Assembly: GCF_042944905.1 (NCBI RefSeq)
Contig: NZ_CP168496.1
Coordinates: forward strand, 2,542,001 to 2,606,000
Direction: 5' to 3'
From: Psychrobacillus sp042944905
Lineage (GTDB): Bacteria > Bacillota > Bacilli > Bacillales_A > Planococcaceae
DNA: 64,000 nucleotides
The notes under the pieces were generated by a model. The model searched no databases. It saw only the letters and a program-made list of their open reading frames with translations, and was not told where the DNA came from. A program made the position numbers and the translations under genes. This document shows, piece after piece, positions 49,301 through 58,873 of the stretch. Numbering within the stretch: position 1 is the stretch's first letter; each line of letters opens with the position of its first letter.

Positions 49301-50014
49301 ATGGATTTCATATATACAGGAAATACAGAAATATTATTAAAATTATGTTTAGCTGCATTATTAAGTTTAATAATAGGTATAGAAAGGGAACTAAAGAAGA
49401 AACCAATTGGATTAAAAACAAGTATTGTTATCGCTACTTTTAGTTGTTTATTAACGTATATCTCCATTGAAACAGCATATACGGCAAGCCCACGTGTAGG
49501 AATAAATATTACAATGGACCCCCTTCGCCTAGCAGCACAAATTGTAAGTGGAATTGGTTTTTTAGGTGCAGGCGTCATTTTACGCAAAGGTAATGATAGC
49601 ATTACAGGGTTAACAACCGCGGCAATGATTTGGGGAGCTGGCGGAATAGGTATAGCAGTCGGTGCCGGATTTTATATTGAAGCGGCATTATCTGTTTGTA
49701 TTGTGTTGATTGGTATAGAATTAATCCCCCCTCTCCTCACTAAAATTGGACCAAAGCGTTTACGTTCAAAAGAATTATCGATGAAGGTGCTTGTTCCAAA
49801 TGAAACTAGTATCAAGGATGTCTATCAGTATTTACTGGACAACAACGTATATATAGAAAGTATACGAATTAAAGACGTCATTCTGGAGAATAATGAATTG
49901 AAACATGAAATGGAAATGCGTTTATCTATTATAACTAAAAAAAATACAGTAGATTTTTACCTCATGATGAAACAAGAAAACTTCATTGAACGTATGGAGG
50001 TTGCATCGATCTAG
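49301..50014 (+). CDS. MgtC/SapB family membrane protein
   Basis: 237 residues. Four to five membrane helices and the MgtC signature (LAALLSLIIGIERELKKKPIGLKTS, IVSGIGFLGAGVILR, GLTTAAMIWGAGGIGIAVGAG), then a cytoplasmic domain from about residue 150 (ACT-like fold in this family). Related proteins affect Mg2+ homeostasis or inhibit ATP synthase; role here unknown. GGGGG lies upstream of the ATG. The next gene starts 17 bases after its stop, suggesting co-transcription with a cation transporter. Confidence 0.88.
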   Translation: MDFIYTGNTEILLKLCLAALLSLIIGIERELKKKPIGLKTSIVIATFSCLLTYISIETAYTASPRVGINITMDPLRLAAQIVSGIGFLGAGVILRKGNDSITGLTTAAMIWGAGGIGIAVGAGFYIEAALSVCIVLIGIELIPPLLTKIGPKRLRSKELSMKVLVPNETSIKDVYQYLLDNNVYIESIRIKDVILENNELKHEMEMRLSIITKKNTVDFYLMMKQENFIERMEVASI

Positions 50015-50030
50015 TGAAAGGAGCAATTAT

Positions 50031-51020
50031 ATGAGTGAATTTTTAAGGCTATTAAAAGGTGGAAATAAATCCTCCTTAACGGCAGCAATCGTAAATACAA
50101 TTATCGCTATAATTAAAACGGGTGCATTCTTCTTTACTGGCAATGTCGCAATGTTTGCAGAGATGATGCACTCTATAGGAGATGCAGCTAACCAATTTTT
50201 CGTATATACAGGTTCAGCATTATCTAAAAAAGCCCCTACACCAAGATTTCCAAATGGATTTGGAAGGCTTATAAATTTAGTATGTTTAGGAGCAGTATTA
50301 ATTGTAGGAATTCTTTCATATGAAACGATTAAAGAAGGCTGGCATCAGATTCAACATCCTACTACTTCTACTGGTGTTGCAATAAGTCTTACTGTCTTAG
50401 GACTGGGAATTCTACTAGAATCCGCTGTTTTTTATAAAGCTGGGAAAGAAATCCTTCACGAAAACGGCATTAAGGGTTCATTTCTTGGACCAATTACAAC
50501 AAGCTTTGCTTATATAAATCGTGCAAAACCAGCGACTAAGCTTGTATTTATGGAAGACTTAGTTGCTACTTCTGGTGGTATTTTAGCCTTTACCGCAATA
50601 TTAATATCACATTTCACTGGTTTCTTACAAGCAGAAGGAATTGCTTCTATTATCATTGGATTAATGATGTTCTATGTTGTTGGAAAAGTATTTCTTGATA
50701 ATGCAAGAGGTGCTTTAGGAGAAACCGATGAACAAATGCTTGTTCACATTGCCCATATCGTGTCTGAAAACATTCATGTAAAAGATATTAAAGAATTAGA
50801 AGTCATAAAAGAAGGAGAATTTTTACACGTCAATCTAGTTGTTGAGGTAGATCCAACACTATCATTTGCTGAAGTAGACGACATCCATGATGTATTAAAA
50901 GAGCTTATTTTAAACCAACAAAGTGTTACAGATGTAACTATTTCCTTCGACGAAGATGACGGTGTTAAAAAATGGAAGCATCATAAAGATAAGAAAACGA
51001 CATTAAAAACACATGACTAA
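50031..51020 (+). CDS. Cation diffusion facilitator family transporter
   Basis: 329 residues, about six membrane helices, followed by a cytoplasmic domain (from about 210). Family traits: the first-helix region SLTAAIVNTIIAIIKTGAFFFTGNVAMFAEMMHSIGDAANQ, containing the H/D pairs of the metal path, and FMEDLVATSGG with Glu/Asp in helix 5. Exports divalent cations (Zn, Mn, Fe or Co) against protons. ATG at 50031 follows GAAAGGAG. The stop codon lies in the terminator hairpin. Confidence 0.92.
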   Translation: MSEFLRLLKGGNKSSLTAAIVNTIIAIIKTGAFFFTGNVAMFAEMMHSIGDAANQFFVYTGSALSKKAPTPRFPNGFGRLINLVCLGAVLIVGILSYETIKEGWHQIQHPTTSTGVAISLTVLGLGILLESAVFYKAGKEILHENGIKGSFLGPITTSFAYINRAKPATKLVFMEDLVATSGGILAFTAILISHFTGFLQAEGIASIIIGLMMFYVVGKVFLDNARGALGETDEQMLVHIAHIVSENIHVKDIKELEVIKEGEFLHVNLVVEVDPTLSFAEVDDIHDVLKELILNQQSVTDVTISFDEDDGVKKWKHHKDKKTTLKTHD

Positions 51021-51038
51021 GCCTTTGCTCAGTCATGT
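51011..51038. terminator. Bidirectional terminator between converging genes
   Basis: ACATGACT and AGTCATGT plus AGC/GCT form the stem around CTTT; contains the stop of the CDF gene and lies just past the minus-strand alcohol dehydrogenase. Confidence 0.75.
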
Positions 51039-51044
51039 ATTTTA

Positions 51045-52208
51045 TTAAAGGCACGCAGTAAGTATTGCTTTAGTATCGACTGCATTTAGTTTATTGAAAT
51101 TACCATACTCCCCATTAACCATTGCTTTTTCAACCATAAGGTCAACTTTAGAATCATCAATGTTGTAATCTGATAAGTTAGTTGGGGCATCTAATGAAGC
51201 CCAGAATGTTGCTAAACGATCAATACCCTCAAACGCAACTTCTTCAGCAGTTTTTCCCGCTGGATCCACATTAAAAACTTTTGTTGCTATTTTTGCAAAT
51301 CGTTCCGGATTTACATGTACATTATGACGCATCCATCTTGGGAAAATAATAGCGAGTCCACCGGCATGAGGAATATCATATACCGCTGAAACCGCATGTT
51401 CAATATTGTGACTTGCCCAATCTCCATTATAGCCCATTTGTAAGAACCCGTTTAATCCTATTGTACCCGCAAATAAAATCGTTTCACGCAGTTCATAGTT
51501 TTCCAAGTCTTTTACAAGTTTTGGAGCTGTTTCAATAACCGAACGGAGTACCCCTTCAATCATCTCGTCTTGGACAGGAGTATTCGTCGCATTATGATAA
51601 TACTGTTCAAACATGTGTGACATCATGTCAACAATGCCATAAACAGTCTGATTTAATGGTACGGTAAAAGTATTTTCAGGATCTAAAATAGAAAACTTAG
51701 GGAATACAAGCGGATTACCCCATCCATATTTTTCTTGTGTTTCTTCATTTGTAATAACAGAACCGGCATTCATCTCAGAACCGGTTGCAGCTAGTGTTAA
51801 AATAGTTCCAAAAGGCAGTGCATCTGTCGGAATGGCTTTTCGTGTCACTAAATCCCAAGGGTCTCCATCATATTTAGCAGCAGCAGCGATTAGTTTTGTA
51901 CAATCAATTACAGAACCTCCGCCAACAGCTAATATAACCTCGATTCCTTCTTGCTTACAAATATCTGCCCCACGTTTCGCAGTCGATAATCTTGGATTTG
52001 GTTCAACGCCAGCTAATTCAAATACTTCCATATTCGCTTCATTTAATACTGACATCACTTGTTCATATAATCCGTTTTTCTTAATACTTCCTCCACCGTA
52101 AACAACAAGTACTTTTTTTCCGTATAGCGCAAGCTCATCTGCTAATTGATCTAACTGTCCTTTACCGAAAATTAATTTTACTGGATTTTGAAAAGAAAAA
52201 GCGTTCAT
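51045..52208 (-). CDS. Iron-containing alcohol dehydrogenase (YugK/BdhA type)
   Basis: 387 residues of the group III NAD(P)-dependent dehydrogenases. Seen: the nucleotide loop GGGSVIDCTK, TLAATGSEMNAGSVI, and metal ligands in DMMSHMFEQYYH and HNIEHAVSAVYDIPHAGGLA. Resembles the butanol dehydrogenases YugJ/YugK; reduces aldehydes to alcohols. GAGGAGGG precedes the ATG. Monocistronic between two terminators. Confidence 0.93.
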   Translation of the reverse strand: MNAFSFQNPVKLIFGKGQLDQLADELALYGKKVLVVYGGGSIKKNGLYEQVMSVLNEANMEVFELAGVEPNPRLSTAKRGADICKQEGIEVILAVGGGSVIDCTKLIAAAAKYDGDPWDLVTRKAIPTDALPFGTILTLAATGSEMNAGSVITNEETQEKYGWGNPLVFPKFSILDPENTFTVPLNQTVYGIVDMMSHMFEQYYHNATNTPVQDEMIEGVLRSVIETAPKLVKDLENYELRETILFAGTIGLNGFLQMGYNGDWASHNIEHAVSAVYDIPHAGGLAIIFPRWMRHNVHVNPERFAKIATKVFNVDPAGKTAEEVAFEGIDRLATFWASLDAPTNLSDYNIDDSKVDLMVEKAMVNGEYGNFNKLNAVDTKAILTACL

Positions 52209-52247
52209 CTACATACCCTCCTCTGAATTGTCTTTTAATCATAGAAA

Positions 52248-52272
52248 AACCGCTTGTAAAATACAAGCGGTT
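52248..52272 (-). terminator. Glutamate dehydrogenase terminator
   Basis: AACCGCTTGTA and TACAAGCGGTT form an 11-bp perfect stem with a 3-base loop, followed on the minus strand by TTTTCTATG. Confidence 0.8.
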
Positions 52273-52297
52273 CAACTTATTCTAAAAAGTGGTTATC

Positions 52298-53542
52298 TTA
52301 TACCCAACCACGGAAGCGTGAAGCTTCAGCAGTTCTTCGTACACCAACCATATATGCAGCTAAACGCATATCAATATTACGAGTTGTAGCTACTTCATAA
52401 ATATTTTCAAATGCATCTACCATTTTCGCAATAAGTTTGTCGTTTACTTCATCTTCAGTCCAGTAGTAACCTTGGTTATTTTGAACCCATTCAAAGTATG
52501 ACACCGTTACTCCACCAGCACTTGCTAATACGTCAGGAACTAATAAAATATCTCTATCGTAAAGAATTTTAGTAGCTTCTGTTGTAGTAGGACCATTCGC
52601 AGCCTCAACTACAATTTTAGCTTTAATATTGTGCGCATTGTCAGCAGTGATTTGGTTTTCAATTGCAGCTGGAACTAGAATATCGCAATCCAATTCCAAT
52701 AACTCTTGGTTTGAGATTGTATTTTCAAACAAAGTAGTAACAGTACCAAAACTATCACGACGATCCAATAAATAATCGATATCTAAACCGTTTGGATCGT
52801 GTAAAGCTCCGTAAGCATCCGAAATAGCGATAACTTTTGCGCCTTGATCGTTCAAGAATTTAGCTAGGAAACTTCCAGCGTTACCAAAGCCTTGAATAAC
52901 AACACGTGCACCTTGCATATCAATGTCTCGTTTTTTCGCAGCTTCGTTAATAATAATTGTTACACCTTGCGCAGTAGCACGGTCACGTCCTTGGGATCCA
53001 CCAAGTACAATTGGCTTACCAGTAATGAATCCAGGTGAATTGAATTGGTCCATACGACTATATTCATCCATCATCCATGCCATAATTTGTGCGTTAGTAA
53101 AAACATCTGGTGCAGGGATATCTTTCGTTGGTCCAACTATTTGTCCAACCGCTCTTACATATCCACGGCTTAAACGTTCAATTTCTCCCATAGACATTTC
53201 ACGTGGGTCACAAACAACCCCACCTTTACCTCCGCCGTATGGAAGATCAACAATCCCAGCTTTCAGAGTCATCCACATAGAAAGAGCCTTCATTTCATCA
53301 GGTGTTACACCTGGATGGAAACGAACTCCACCTTTAGTAGGACCAACAGCATCATTATGTTGTGCACGGTAACCAGTAAATACTTTTACGGTATTATCAT
53401 CCATTTTAACTGGAATGCGTACTTCTAACATTCTAAGTGGTTCTTTTAGTAGTTCATACATCGCTTCGTCATAACCTAATTTGTGCAGAGCCTCTTGAAT
53501 GACAGCCTGGGTTGATGTGAACAGGTTTAAATTATCAGCCAT
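52298..53542 (-). CDS. rocG: NAD-specific glutamate dehydrogenase (RocG/GudB type)
   Basis: 414 residues. Oxidatively deaminates glutamate to 2-oxoglutarate. Seen: KGGVRFHPG, the catalytic-lysine motif LPYGGGKGGV, KDIPAPDVFTN and the NAD fold GFGNAGSFLAKFL. RocG and GudB cannot be told apart from sequence alone, but the neighbours rocD and rocA favour a catabolic, RocG-like role. AGAGGCG precedes the ATG. Confidence 0.95.
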   Translation of the reverse strand: MADNLNLFTSTQAVIQEALHKLGYDEAMYELLKEPLRMLEVRIPVKMDDNTVKVFTGYRAQHNDAVGPTKGGVRFHPGVTPDEMKALSMWMTLKAGIVDLPYGGGKGGVVCDPREMSMGEIERLSRGYVRAVGQIVGPTKDIPAPDVFTNAQIMAWMMDEYSRMDQFNSPGFITGKPIVLGGSQGRDRATAQGVTIIINEAAKKRDIDMQGARVVIQGFGNAGSFLAKFLNDQGAKVIAISDAYGALHDPNGLDIDYLLDRRDSFGTVTTLFENTISNQELLELDCDILVPAAIENQITADNAHNIKAKIVVEAANGPTTTEATKILYDRDILLVPDVLASAGGVTVSYFEWVQNNQGYYWTEDEVNDKLIAKMVDAFENIYEVATTRNIDMRLAAYMVGVRRTAEASRFRGWV

Positions 53543-53623
53543 TTGATTGTTTCGCCTCTTTATTCATAATGTTTTATTCGGAACAATTGTAACATATAGT
53601 AAAGGATATTTGTCTAACAAATA

Positions 53624-54817
53624 TTAATTATTGAATACTTTTTTAATTTTTTCAATTGCCCAATCTAATTCTTCTTTAGAGATAACTAGAGGAGGAGCAA
53701 AACGGATTACTGTATCATGTGTTTCTTTACATAATAATCCTAGTTCTTTTAATGCTTCACAATATGGGCGTGCTTCTTCAGTTAACTCCATACCGATGAA
53801 TAATCCACGACCACGAACTTCTTTAATAGAAGGATGTTTAATTTCTTTTAAAGCATCCATGAAATAATTCCCTAATTCAAGAGAACGATCAGCTAACTTT
53901 TCATCTACCAAAACATCAAGAGCTGCTATAGAAACAGCACATGCCATAGGGTTACCACCAAATGTAGAGCCATGTGATCCTGGGTTAAACACGCTTAAAA
54001 CATCATTGTTCGCAACGATACATGAAATTGGGAATACTCCACCACCAAGTGCTTTACCTAAAATGTACATATCTGGATTTACATCTTCCCATTCACATGC
54101 AAACATTTTACCAGTACGACCAAGTCCTGCTTGGATTTCATCTGCAATAAACAACACATTGTTTTCACGACATAATTCAAGTGCAGCTTTTAAGAAACCA
54201 GCTGGAGGAATAACAATTCCCGCTTCCCCTTGAATAGGCTCAATGATAAAAGCAGCAGTATTCGGAGTAATTGCAGCTTTAAGTGCTTCTAAATCTCCAT
54301 AAGGAATTAAGTTGATACCTGGAAGCATTGGTCCAAATCCACGTTTATATTCAGGATCAGATGACAAAGACACTGCTCCCATTGTACGACCATGGAAGTT
54401 TCCATTACATGCAATGATTTCTGCTTGATCCACTTCTACACCTTTAACATCATAAGCCCATCTACGAGCTGCTTTTAGTGCAGTTTCAACGGCTTCCGCA
54501 CCAGTATTCATTGGTAATACCATTTCTTTACCTGTTAATTTGCTAACTTTTTCATACCATGGACCTAATTGATCGTTATGGAATGCACGTGAAGTTAAAG
54601 TTACACGATCGGCTTGATCTTTTAGAGCTTGAATGATTTTTGAATGACGATGCCCTTGGTTTACTGCAGAATAAGCAGAAAGCATATCCATGTATTTGTT
54701 TCCTTCTGGATCTTTTACCCAAACTCCTTCTGCTTCTGAAACAACGATTGGAAGTGGGTTATAGTTATTTGCACCAAATTTATTTGTTTGTTCAATAACT
54801 TGTTGTGAAATTGTCAT
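53624..54817 (-). CDS. rocD: Ornithine aminotransferase (RocD)
   Basis: 397 residues, class III PLP enzyme. Transfers the delta-amino group of ornithine to 2-oxoglutarate, yielding glutamate semialdehyde. Seen: YMDMLSAYSAVNQGHRH, NTGAEAVETALKAARRW, FIADEIQAGLGRTG, and the PLP lysine in ILGKALGGG. GAGGAG precedes the ATG. Between rocA and glutamate dehydrogenase on the same strand. Confidence 0.97.
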   Translation of the reverse strand: MTISQQVIEQTNKFGANNYNPLPIVVSEAEGVWVKDPEGNKYMDMLSAYSAVNQGHRHSKIIQALKDQADRVTLTSRAFHNDQLGPWYEKVSKLTGKEMVLPMNTGAEAVETALKAARRWAYDVKGVEVDQAEIIACNGNFHGRTMGAVSLSSDPEYKRGFGPMLPGINLIPYGDLEALKAAITPNTAAFIIEPIQGEAGIVIPPAGFLKAALELCRENNVLFIADEIQAGLGRTGKMFACEWEDVNPDMYILGKALGGGVFPISCIVANNDVLSVFNPGSHGSTFGGNPMACAVSIAALDVLVDEKLADRSLELGNYFMDALKEIKHPSIKEVRGRGLFIGMELTEEARPYCEALKELGLLCKETHDTVIRFAPPLVISKEELDWAIEKIKKVFNN

Positions 54818-54911
54818 GGATTCATACTCCTCTTTTTTTTATAGTTGGTAAACACATCGACATTTATATATACCCATTTATGGAGCAGGCTGTGACACCT
54901 GCTCAATAAAA

Positions 54912-56456
54912 TTAAAGCATTTCTGAAGTTGTTTTTGCTTGCATATGAAGTTGAACATAATCAGGTCCGCCAGCTTTTGAATCTGTACCAGACATATTAA
55001 ATCCACCAAATGGTTGGTATCCAACGATTGCACCCGTACATCCACGGTTGAAGTAAAGGTTACCAACGTGGAATTCTTCACGTGCTTTTTCTAAGTTCAT
55101 GCGGTTATTTGTAATAACTGCACCAGTTAAGCCGTATTCCGTGTTGTTTGCAATTTCAATTGCTTCGTTGAAATCTTTTGCTTTTGAAATACCTACAACT
55201 GGACCAAAGATTTCTTCTTGCATGATTCGAGAAGTTGGAGAAAGATCAGCGATTACAGTAGGTTGGATGAAGAATCCTTTTGAATCATCCCCAGTACCAC
55301 CTGTAACAAGGCGACCTTCTCCTTTACCGATTTCGATATAGCTCATAATTTTATTGAAAGAAGCTCCGTCGATAACTGGACCAACAAAATGCTCATCATT
55401 ATCAGGAATACCAACTGTTAAAGCATTTGTTAATTCTTCTACACGGCTCACCACTTGATCGTATACATCTTCAACAATTACAGCGCGTGAACATGCAGAA
55501 CATTTTTGACCACTGAAACCGAATGCAGATTTTACGATCGATTGAGCAGCTAATTCTAAATCAGCTTCTTTATCTACTACGATTGTATCTTTACCACCCA
55601 TTTCAAGGATTGAGCGTTTAATCCAGATTTGTCCTGGAGATAATTTAGATGATTTTTCTACGATTCCTAAACCAACATCACGAGAACCTGTAAAGCTGAT
55701 TAAACGAGTACGTGGATGTTCTACTAAGAAGTCACCAATTTCAGCACCTGAACCTGGGATAAAGTTTACAACACCTGCCGGCATTCCAGCTTCTTCTAGT
55801 ATCTCAACAAATTTATATGCAACAACTGGAGTAGTTGAAGCCGGTTTTAATAGAACTGTGTTACCTGCTACCATTGCTGCAACTGTAGTACCAGCCATAA
55901 TTGCAAATGGGAAGTTCCATGGAGAAATAACTACAGCAACTCCTAATGGAATATAGTCATAACGGTTATATTCACCTGGACGGCTTACAACTGGTGCGCC
56001 ATCTTTTAAACGTAACATTTCGCGGCCATAATATTCTAAGAAGTCAATTGCTTCTGCTGCTTCTACGTCAGCTTCCACCCATGTTTTTCCTGCTTCTTTT
56101 GATAATAATGCAGAGAACTCAGCTTTACGACGACGCATAATAGCTGCTGCTTTGAAAAGAACGTCTGCACGTACTTCTGGTTTTACTTTTTTCCATGTAT
56201 TAAATGTTTCATCTGCAATATCCATTGCTTTAGATGCAATATCTTTCGTTGCTTTAGAAACAATACCTACAACTTGCTCTTTATTTGCTGGGTTATAAGA
56301 AGTGATTTTACCTTCTGTCGTAATTCTTTCACCGCCAACGATTAACGGGTACTCTTCACCAAGGTATGCTTCAACTACTTTATATCCTTCTTTGATCGCT
56401 TTTTTGTTTTCTTCTTTAGAGAAATCTGTGAATGCTTCATGTTTATAATCTATCAT
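54912..56456 (-). CDS. rocA: L-glutamate gamma-semialdehyde (1-pyrroline-5-carboxylate) dehydrogenase RocA
   Basis: 514 residues, usual for RocA. Oxidises glutamate semialdehyde to glutamate with NAD. Catalytic Cys lies in FSGQKCSACSRA, catalytic Glu in ILEMGGKDT, and NAD contacts in ISPWNFPFAI. AAAGGAGG precedes the ATG. Divergent from the regulator gene; no -24/-12 (GG-N10-GC) promoter is visible in the 126-bp space. Confidence 0.97.
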   Translation of the reverse strand: MIDYKHEAFTDFSKEENKKAIKEGYKVVEAYLGEEYPLIVGGERITTEGKITSYNPANKEQVVGIVSKATKDIASKAMDIADETFNTWKKVKPEVRADVLFKAAAIMRRRKAEFSALLSKEAGKTWVEADVEAAEAIDFLEYYGREMLRLKDGAPVVSRPGEYNRYDYIPLGVAVVISPWNFPFAIMAGTTVAAMVAGNTVLLKPASTTPVVAYKFVEILEEAGMPAGVVNFIPGSGAEIGDFLVEHPRTRLISFTGSRDVGLGIVEKSSKLSPGQIWIKRSILEMGGKDTIVVDKEADLELAAQSIVKSAFGFSGQKCSACSRAVIVEDVYDQVVSRVEELTNALTVGIPDNDEHFVGPVIDGASFNKIMSYIEIGKGEGRLVTGGTGDDSKGFFIQPTVIADLSPTSRIMQEEIFGPVVGISKAKDFNEAIEIANNTEYGLTGAVITNNRMNLEKAREEFHVGNLYFNRGCTGAIVGYQPFGGFNMSGTDSKAGGPDYVQLHMQAKTTSEML

Positions 56457-56591
56457 GTAAATCCTCCTTTAATTTTAGTGCAAAAATAATTTGCTCTTTT
56501 AATCCGTTTACATATATAATAATGCAAAAGATTGTTGCGTTTTTCAAGTATTAAATTCTAAAATGTTGAAATTTTTTTTGAGGTGAGCCAA

Positions 56592-57899
56592 ATGGACGTA
56601 AAATTAGTAAAACTTCTTCCTTTTTATAAATTTGCTACTGAGCAAGTAGCCGTTGGAATTCACGCCGTGGATACAACAGGAAGAACAGTTATCTATAACG
56701 AAAAAATGAAAGAAATAGAAGGATTAAATTCCGTGGACGTAGAGGATCGATCCATTTTAGAACTTTTTCAATTCGAACAACAAGATAGTACATTGTTAAA
56801 AGTTCTTCATAGTGGAGAACCCGTTTTACGCGTTAAACAGACTTATTGGAATCGAAATGGCCAAGAGATAACTACTATTAATGATACATACCCTGTTTTG
56901 GAAGAGGGGAAACTGATTGGAGCAGTAGAATTTTCAAGAGATATTACTGCATTAGAAAGACTAATTTATCAACCATTAAAACGGTACAATGAACCAATCA
57001 CCCTTTCTTCCATTACAGCTGTTTCCCTATCCATGCGAGAAATAGTGGAGCGATCTCTTAAAGCCGCTCACGTTCGAATGCCTGTATTATTAATTGGGGA
57101 AGCTGGCACTGGAAAAGATTTAATTGCTGAAGGAATTCACAATCAGCTATCTCCCGCAAACAATCAATTTATTTCCCTTTTTTGCCACAGTTCGGATAAA
57201 CACTTAATTAATAAGTTTAAAAAAGAGCTAGAACATATCACAAACTGTACAATATTTTGTGAAAGAATCGATTTATTATCCCTTGAATTACAAAATCAGC
57301 TTTTGCAAATTTTAAATTCAAATAAAAATGGCGATAATTTATTTATCGCAAGTATTGGTCAAGATCCTGTTGATTTAATAGCTACAAATAAGTTAAGTAA
57401 GGAACTGTACTATTACTTTGCAACCGTCGCAATTACTTTACCACCTCTTCGTAACCGGACAGACGATATTCTACCTTTTACACACGATTATTTTAATCGA
57501 TACCTCAATCGTTATGGTTCCACTATTAATGAAATAGAGGAAGAAGTTATTCAAGCATTTTTAACATATGAATGGCCAGGAAATTTAAAGGAACTCGAAC
57601 TACTATTAGATGAAATTAGCTCCATGATTACAACGGAGCAAGTGCTAAAATTCGATATGCTCCCTCTTCACTTCAAGTTAAAGGTTCAAGACTTCAATGA
57701 AACAGCAAAAAAAGCAGAGGATTTTGTTGTCACTTCTGAAAAAGATATGTTGCCGTTAGATGAATATTTGAGAGAAGCAGAGACGTATTATTTACAAAAA
57801 GCATTGGATAAGTTTGATGGGAATATTACGAAGGCTGCAGAGGCATTAGGTATGAGTCGCCAAAATTTACAGTACCGCCTTAGAAAAATGAAAAAATGA
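56592..57899 (+). CDS. rocR: RocR-like PAS/AAA+/Fis regulator with a degenerate ATPase domain
   Basis: 435 residues. PAS domain about 12-120 (VGIHAVDTTGRTVIYNEKM), AAA+ region about 145-340, Fis-type helix-turn-helix 399-433 (NITKAAEALGMSRQNLQYRL). Walker A is intact (GEAGTGKD, 169-176). The loop that should carry GAFTGA, needed to touch sigma 54, is absent: FISLFCHSSDKHLINKF passes straight to NCTIFCERIDLL, where the Walker B acids DE are ER. The arginine-finger stretch FREDLYYR reads LSKELYYYF. It probably activates roc genes by another route than sigma 54. Divergent from rocA. GAGGTGA lies before the ATG. Confidence 0.9.
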   Translation: MDVKLVKLLPFYKFATEQVAVGIHAVDTTGRTVIYNEKMKEIEGLNSVDVEDRSILELFQFEQQDSTLLKVLHSGEPVLRVKQTYWNRNGQEITTINDTYPVLEEGKLIGAVEFSRDITALERLIYQPLKRYNEPITLSSITAVSLSMREIVERSLKAAHVRMPVLLIGEAGTGKDLIAEGIHNQLSPANNQFISLFCHSSDKHLINKFKKELEHITNCTIFCERIDLLSLELQNQLLQILNSNKNGDNLFIASIGQDPVDLIATNKLSKELYYYFATVAITLPPLRNRTDDILPFTHDYFNRYLNRYGSTINEIEEEVIQAFLTYEWPGNLKELELLLDEISSMITTEQVLKFDMLPLHFKLKVQDFNETAKKAEDFVVTSEKDMLPLDEYLREAETYYLQKALDKFDGNITKAAEALGMSRQNLQYRLRKMKK

Positions 57900-57909
57900 T
57901 AAAGAAATA

Positions 57910-58226
57910 AGAAGCTGCCTTTAAGTGCATTTTGTCTTTTCTATTTTCAGAGTTCTTTGGACGAAACATTGGCTACACTATTAACGAAGACTTTTATGGA
58001 GGATCTGGAAGTGACTGCGTCACTTCCAGACCCTCTTTTTTCGGTAATCTTGTGGCGGTTGTTTGTCCGTCGCCCTCTTGAAATATATAGAGACATGATG
58101 CATTAGGTTTGTATAATGAGAGAATAAATCCTTTCCTATTCTTTTAAAAGCGGACGAAGATGCAATTTCGTCCGCTCAGCGCTTCTTTATCAAGGGATGC
58201 TAACTATCTTTCTCTAGTTCCACCAA
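57910..58226 (+). repeat. Copy D of the dispersed hairpin element, downstream of rocR
   Basis: Full-length copy, starting 11 bases after the stop. Central stem GAGGATCTGGAAGTGAC / GTCACTTCCAGACCCTC (57999-58035, one mismatch) is followed by TTTTTTCGGTAAT. Second hairpin GCGGACGAA / TTCGTCCGC near 58150-58175 is perfect. Stem bases differ from copy B but pairing is kept. Confidence 0.85.
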
Positions 58227-58350
58227 CCCATTTGCGAAACTATGTAAGATTCAATTGTTACCGAGATAGCGTTGCTAGTATGATCAAATTCAAACGCTCT
58301 AGCAAGGTGAATGCAACCATTAAAGGATTCTTTCATAGATGCAAAACCCG

Positions 58351-58406
58351 AAAAAAGGAGACCTTGAGTGTTGTCGTTTTTGTACAACACTCAGAGTCCC
58401 CCTTTT
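58351..58406 (-). terminator. Terminator of the S1-domain gene
   Basis: GAGTGTTGT and ACAACACTC plus flanking AAGGGGGACT/GGTCTCCTT form a long stem; on the minus strand CCTTTTTTCG follows. Stop at 58413. Confidence 0.82.
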
Positions 58407-58412
58407 CATTTA

Positions 58413-58787
58413 TTAGCGGATCGATTGTTTTATCCAATCTGCTAGTTTTTCTTTTAATGTGTTAAACCCTTCTTGATCATGCTCATCCACTCGAGCTTGA
58501 AGCGTTTTACGTGGTTTATCGTCTTTTTTAGGAGCAGCAGGTTTTTCTTGTAGTTCACGTATGGACAAACTTATCTTCCCTGATTCATTATCTACTTCTA
58601 AAATTTTTACTTCTACTTCTTGTCCAACTATTAAAAACTCACTGACTTCTTTCACATAGCCATACGTTATTTCAGAAATATGCACAAGCCCTTGTGTATC
58701 TTCATCTAAACTAACGAAAGCGCCATAAGGTTGAATGCCAGTAACTTTTCCCTTAACAACATCTCCTACCTTAAAATCTTTGATCAT
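58413..58787 (-). CDS. yugI: S1 RNA-binding domain protein (YugI, general stress protein 13)
   Basis: 124 residues. A single S1 domain (residues about 5-75: VGDVVKGKVTGIQPYGAFVSL..GLVHISEIT, ISLSIRELQ) is followed by a charged linker and a C-terminal helix (FNTLKEKLADWIKQS). B. subtilis YugI associates with ribosomes. The ATG at 58787 is nine bases from AGGGA; the GTG at 58796 overlaps it. Confidence 0.93.
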   Translation of the reverse strand: MIKDFKVGDVVKGKVTGIQPYGAFVSLDEDTQGLVHISEITYGYVKEVSEFLIVGQEVEVKILEVDNESGKISLSIRELQEKPAAPKKDDKPRKTLQARVDEHDQEGFNTLKEKLADWIKQSIR

Positions 58788-58873
58788 CTCGTTCACTCCC
58801 TACTTCTCTATGTTCGTATCTACCCTAACGGTCATGTTAAATTATAACATAGTAGAAAGAGAGCGAGCAAAAA

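Noticed and set aside
56457..56591. Sigma-54 (-24/-12) promoter upstream of rocA
   Set aside because: No GG-N10-GC pair with flanking consensus; the nearest GG/GC pair has the wrong spacing.
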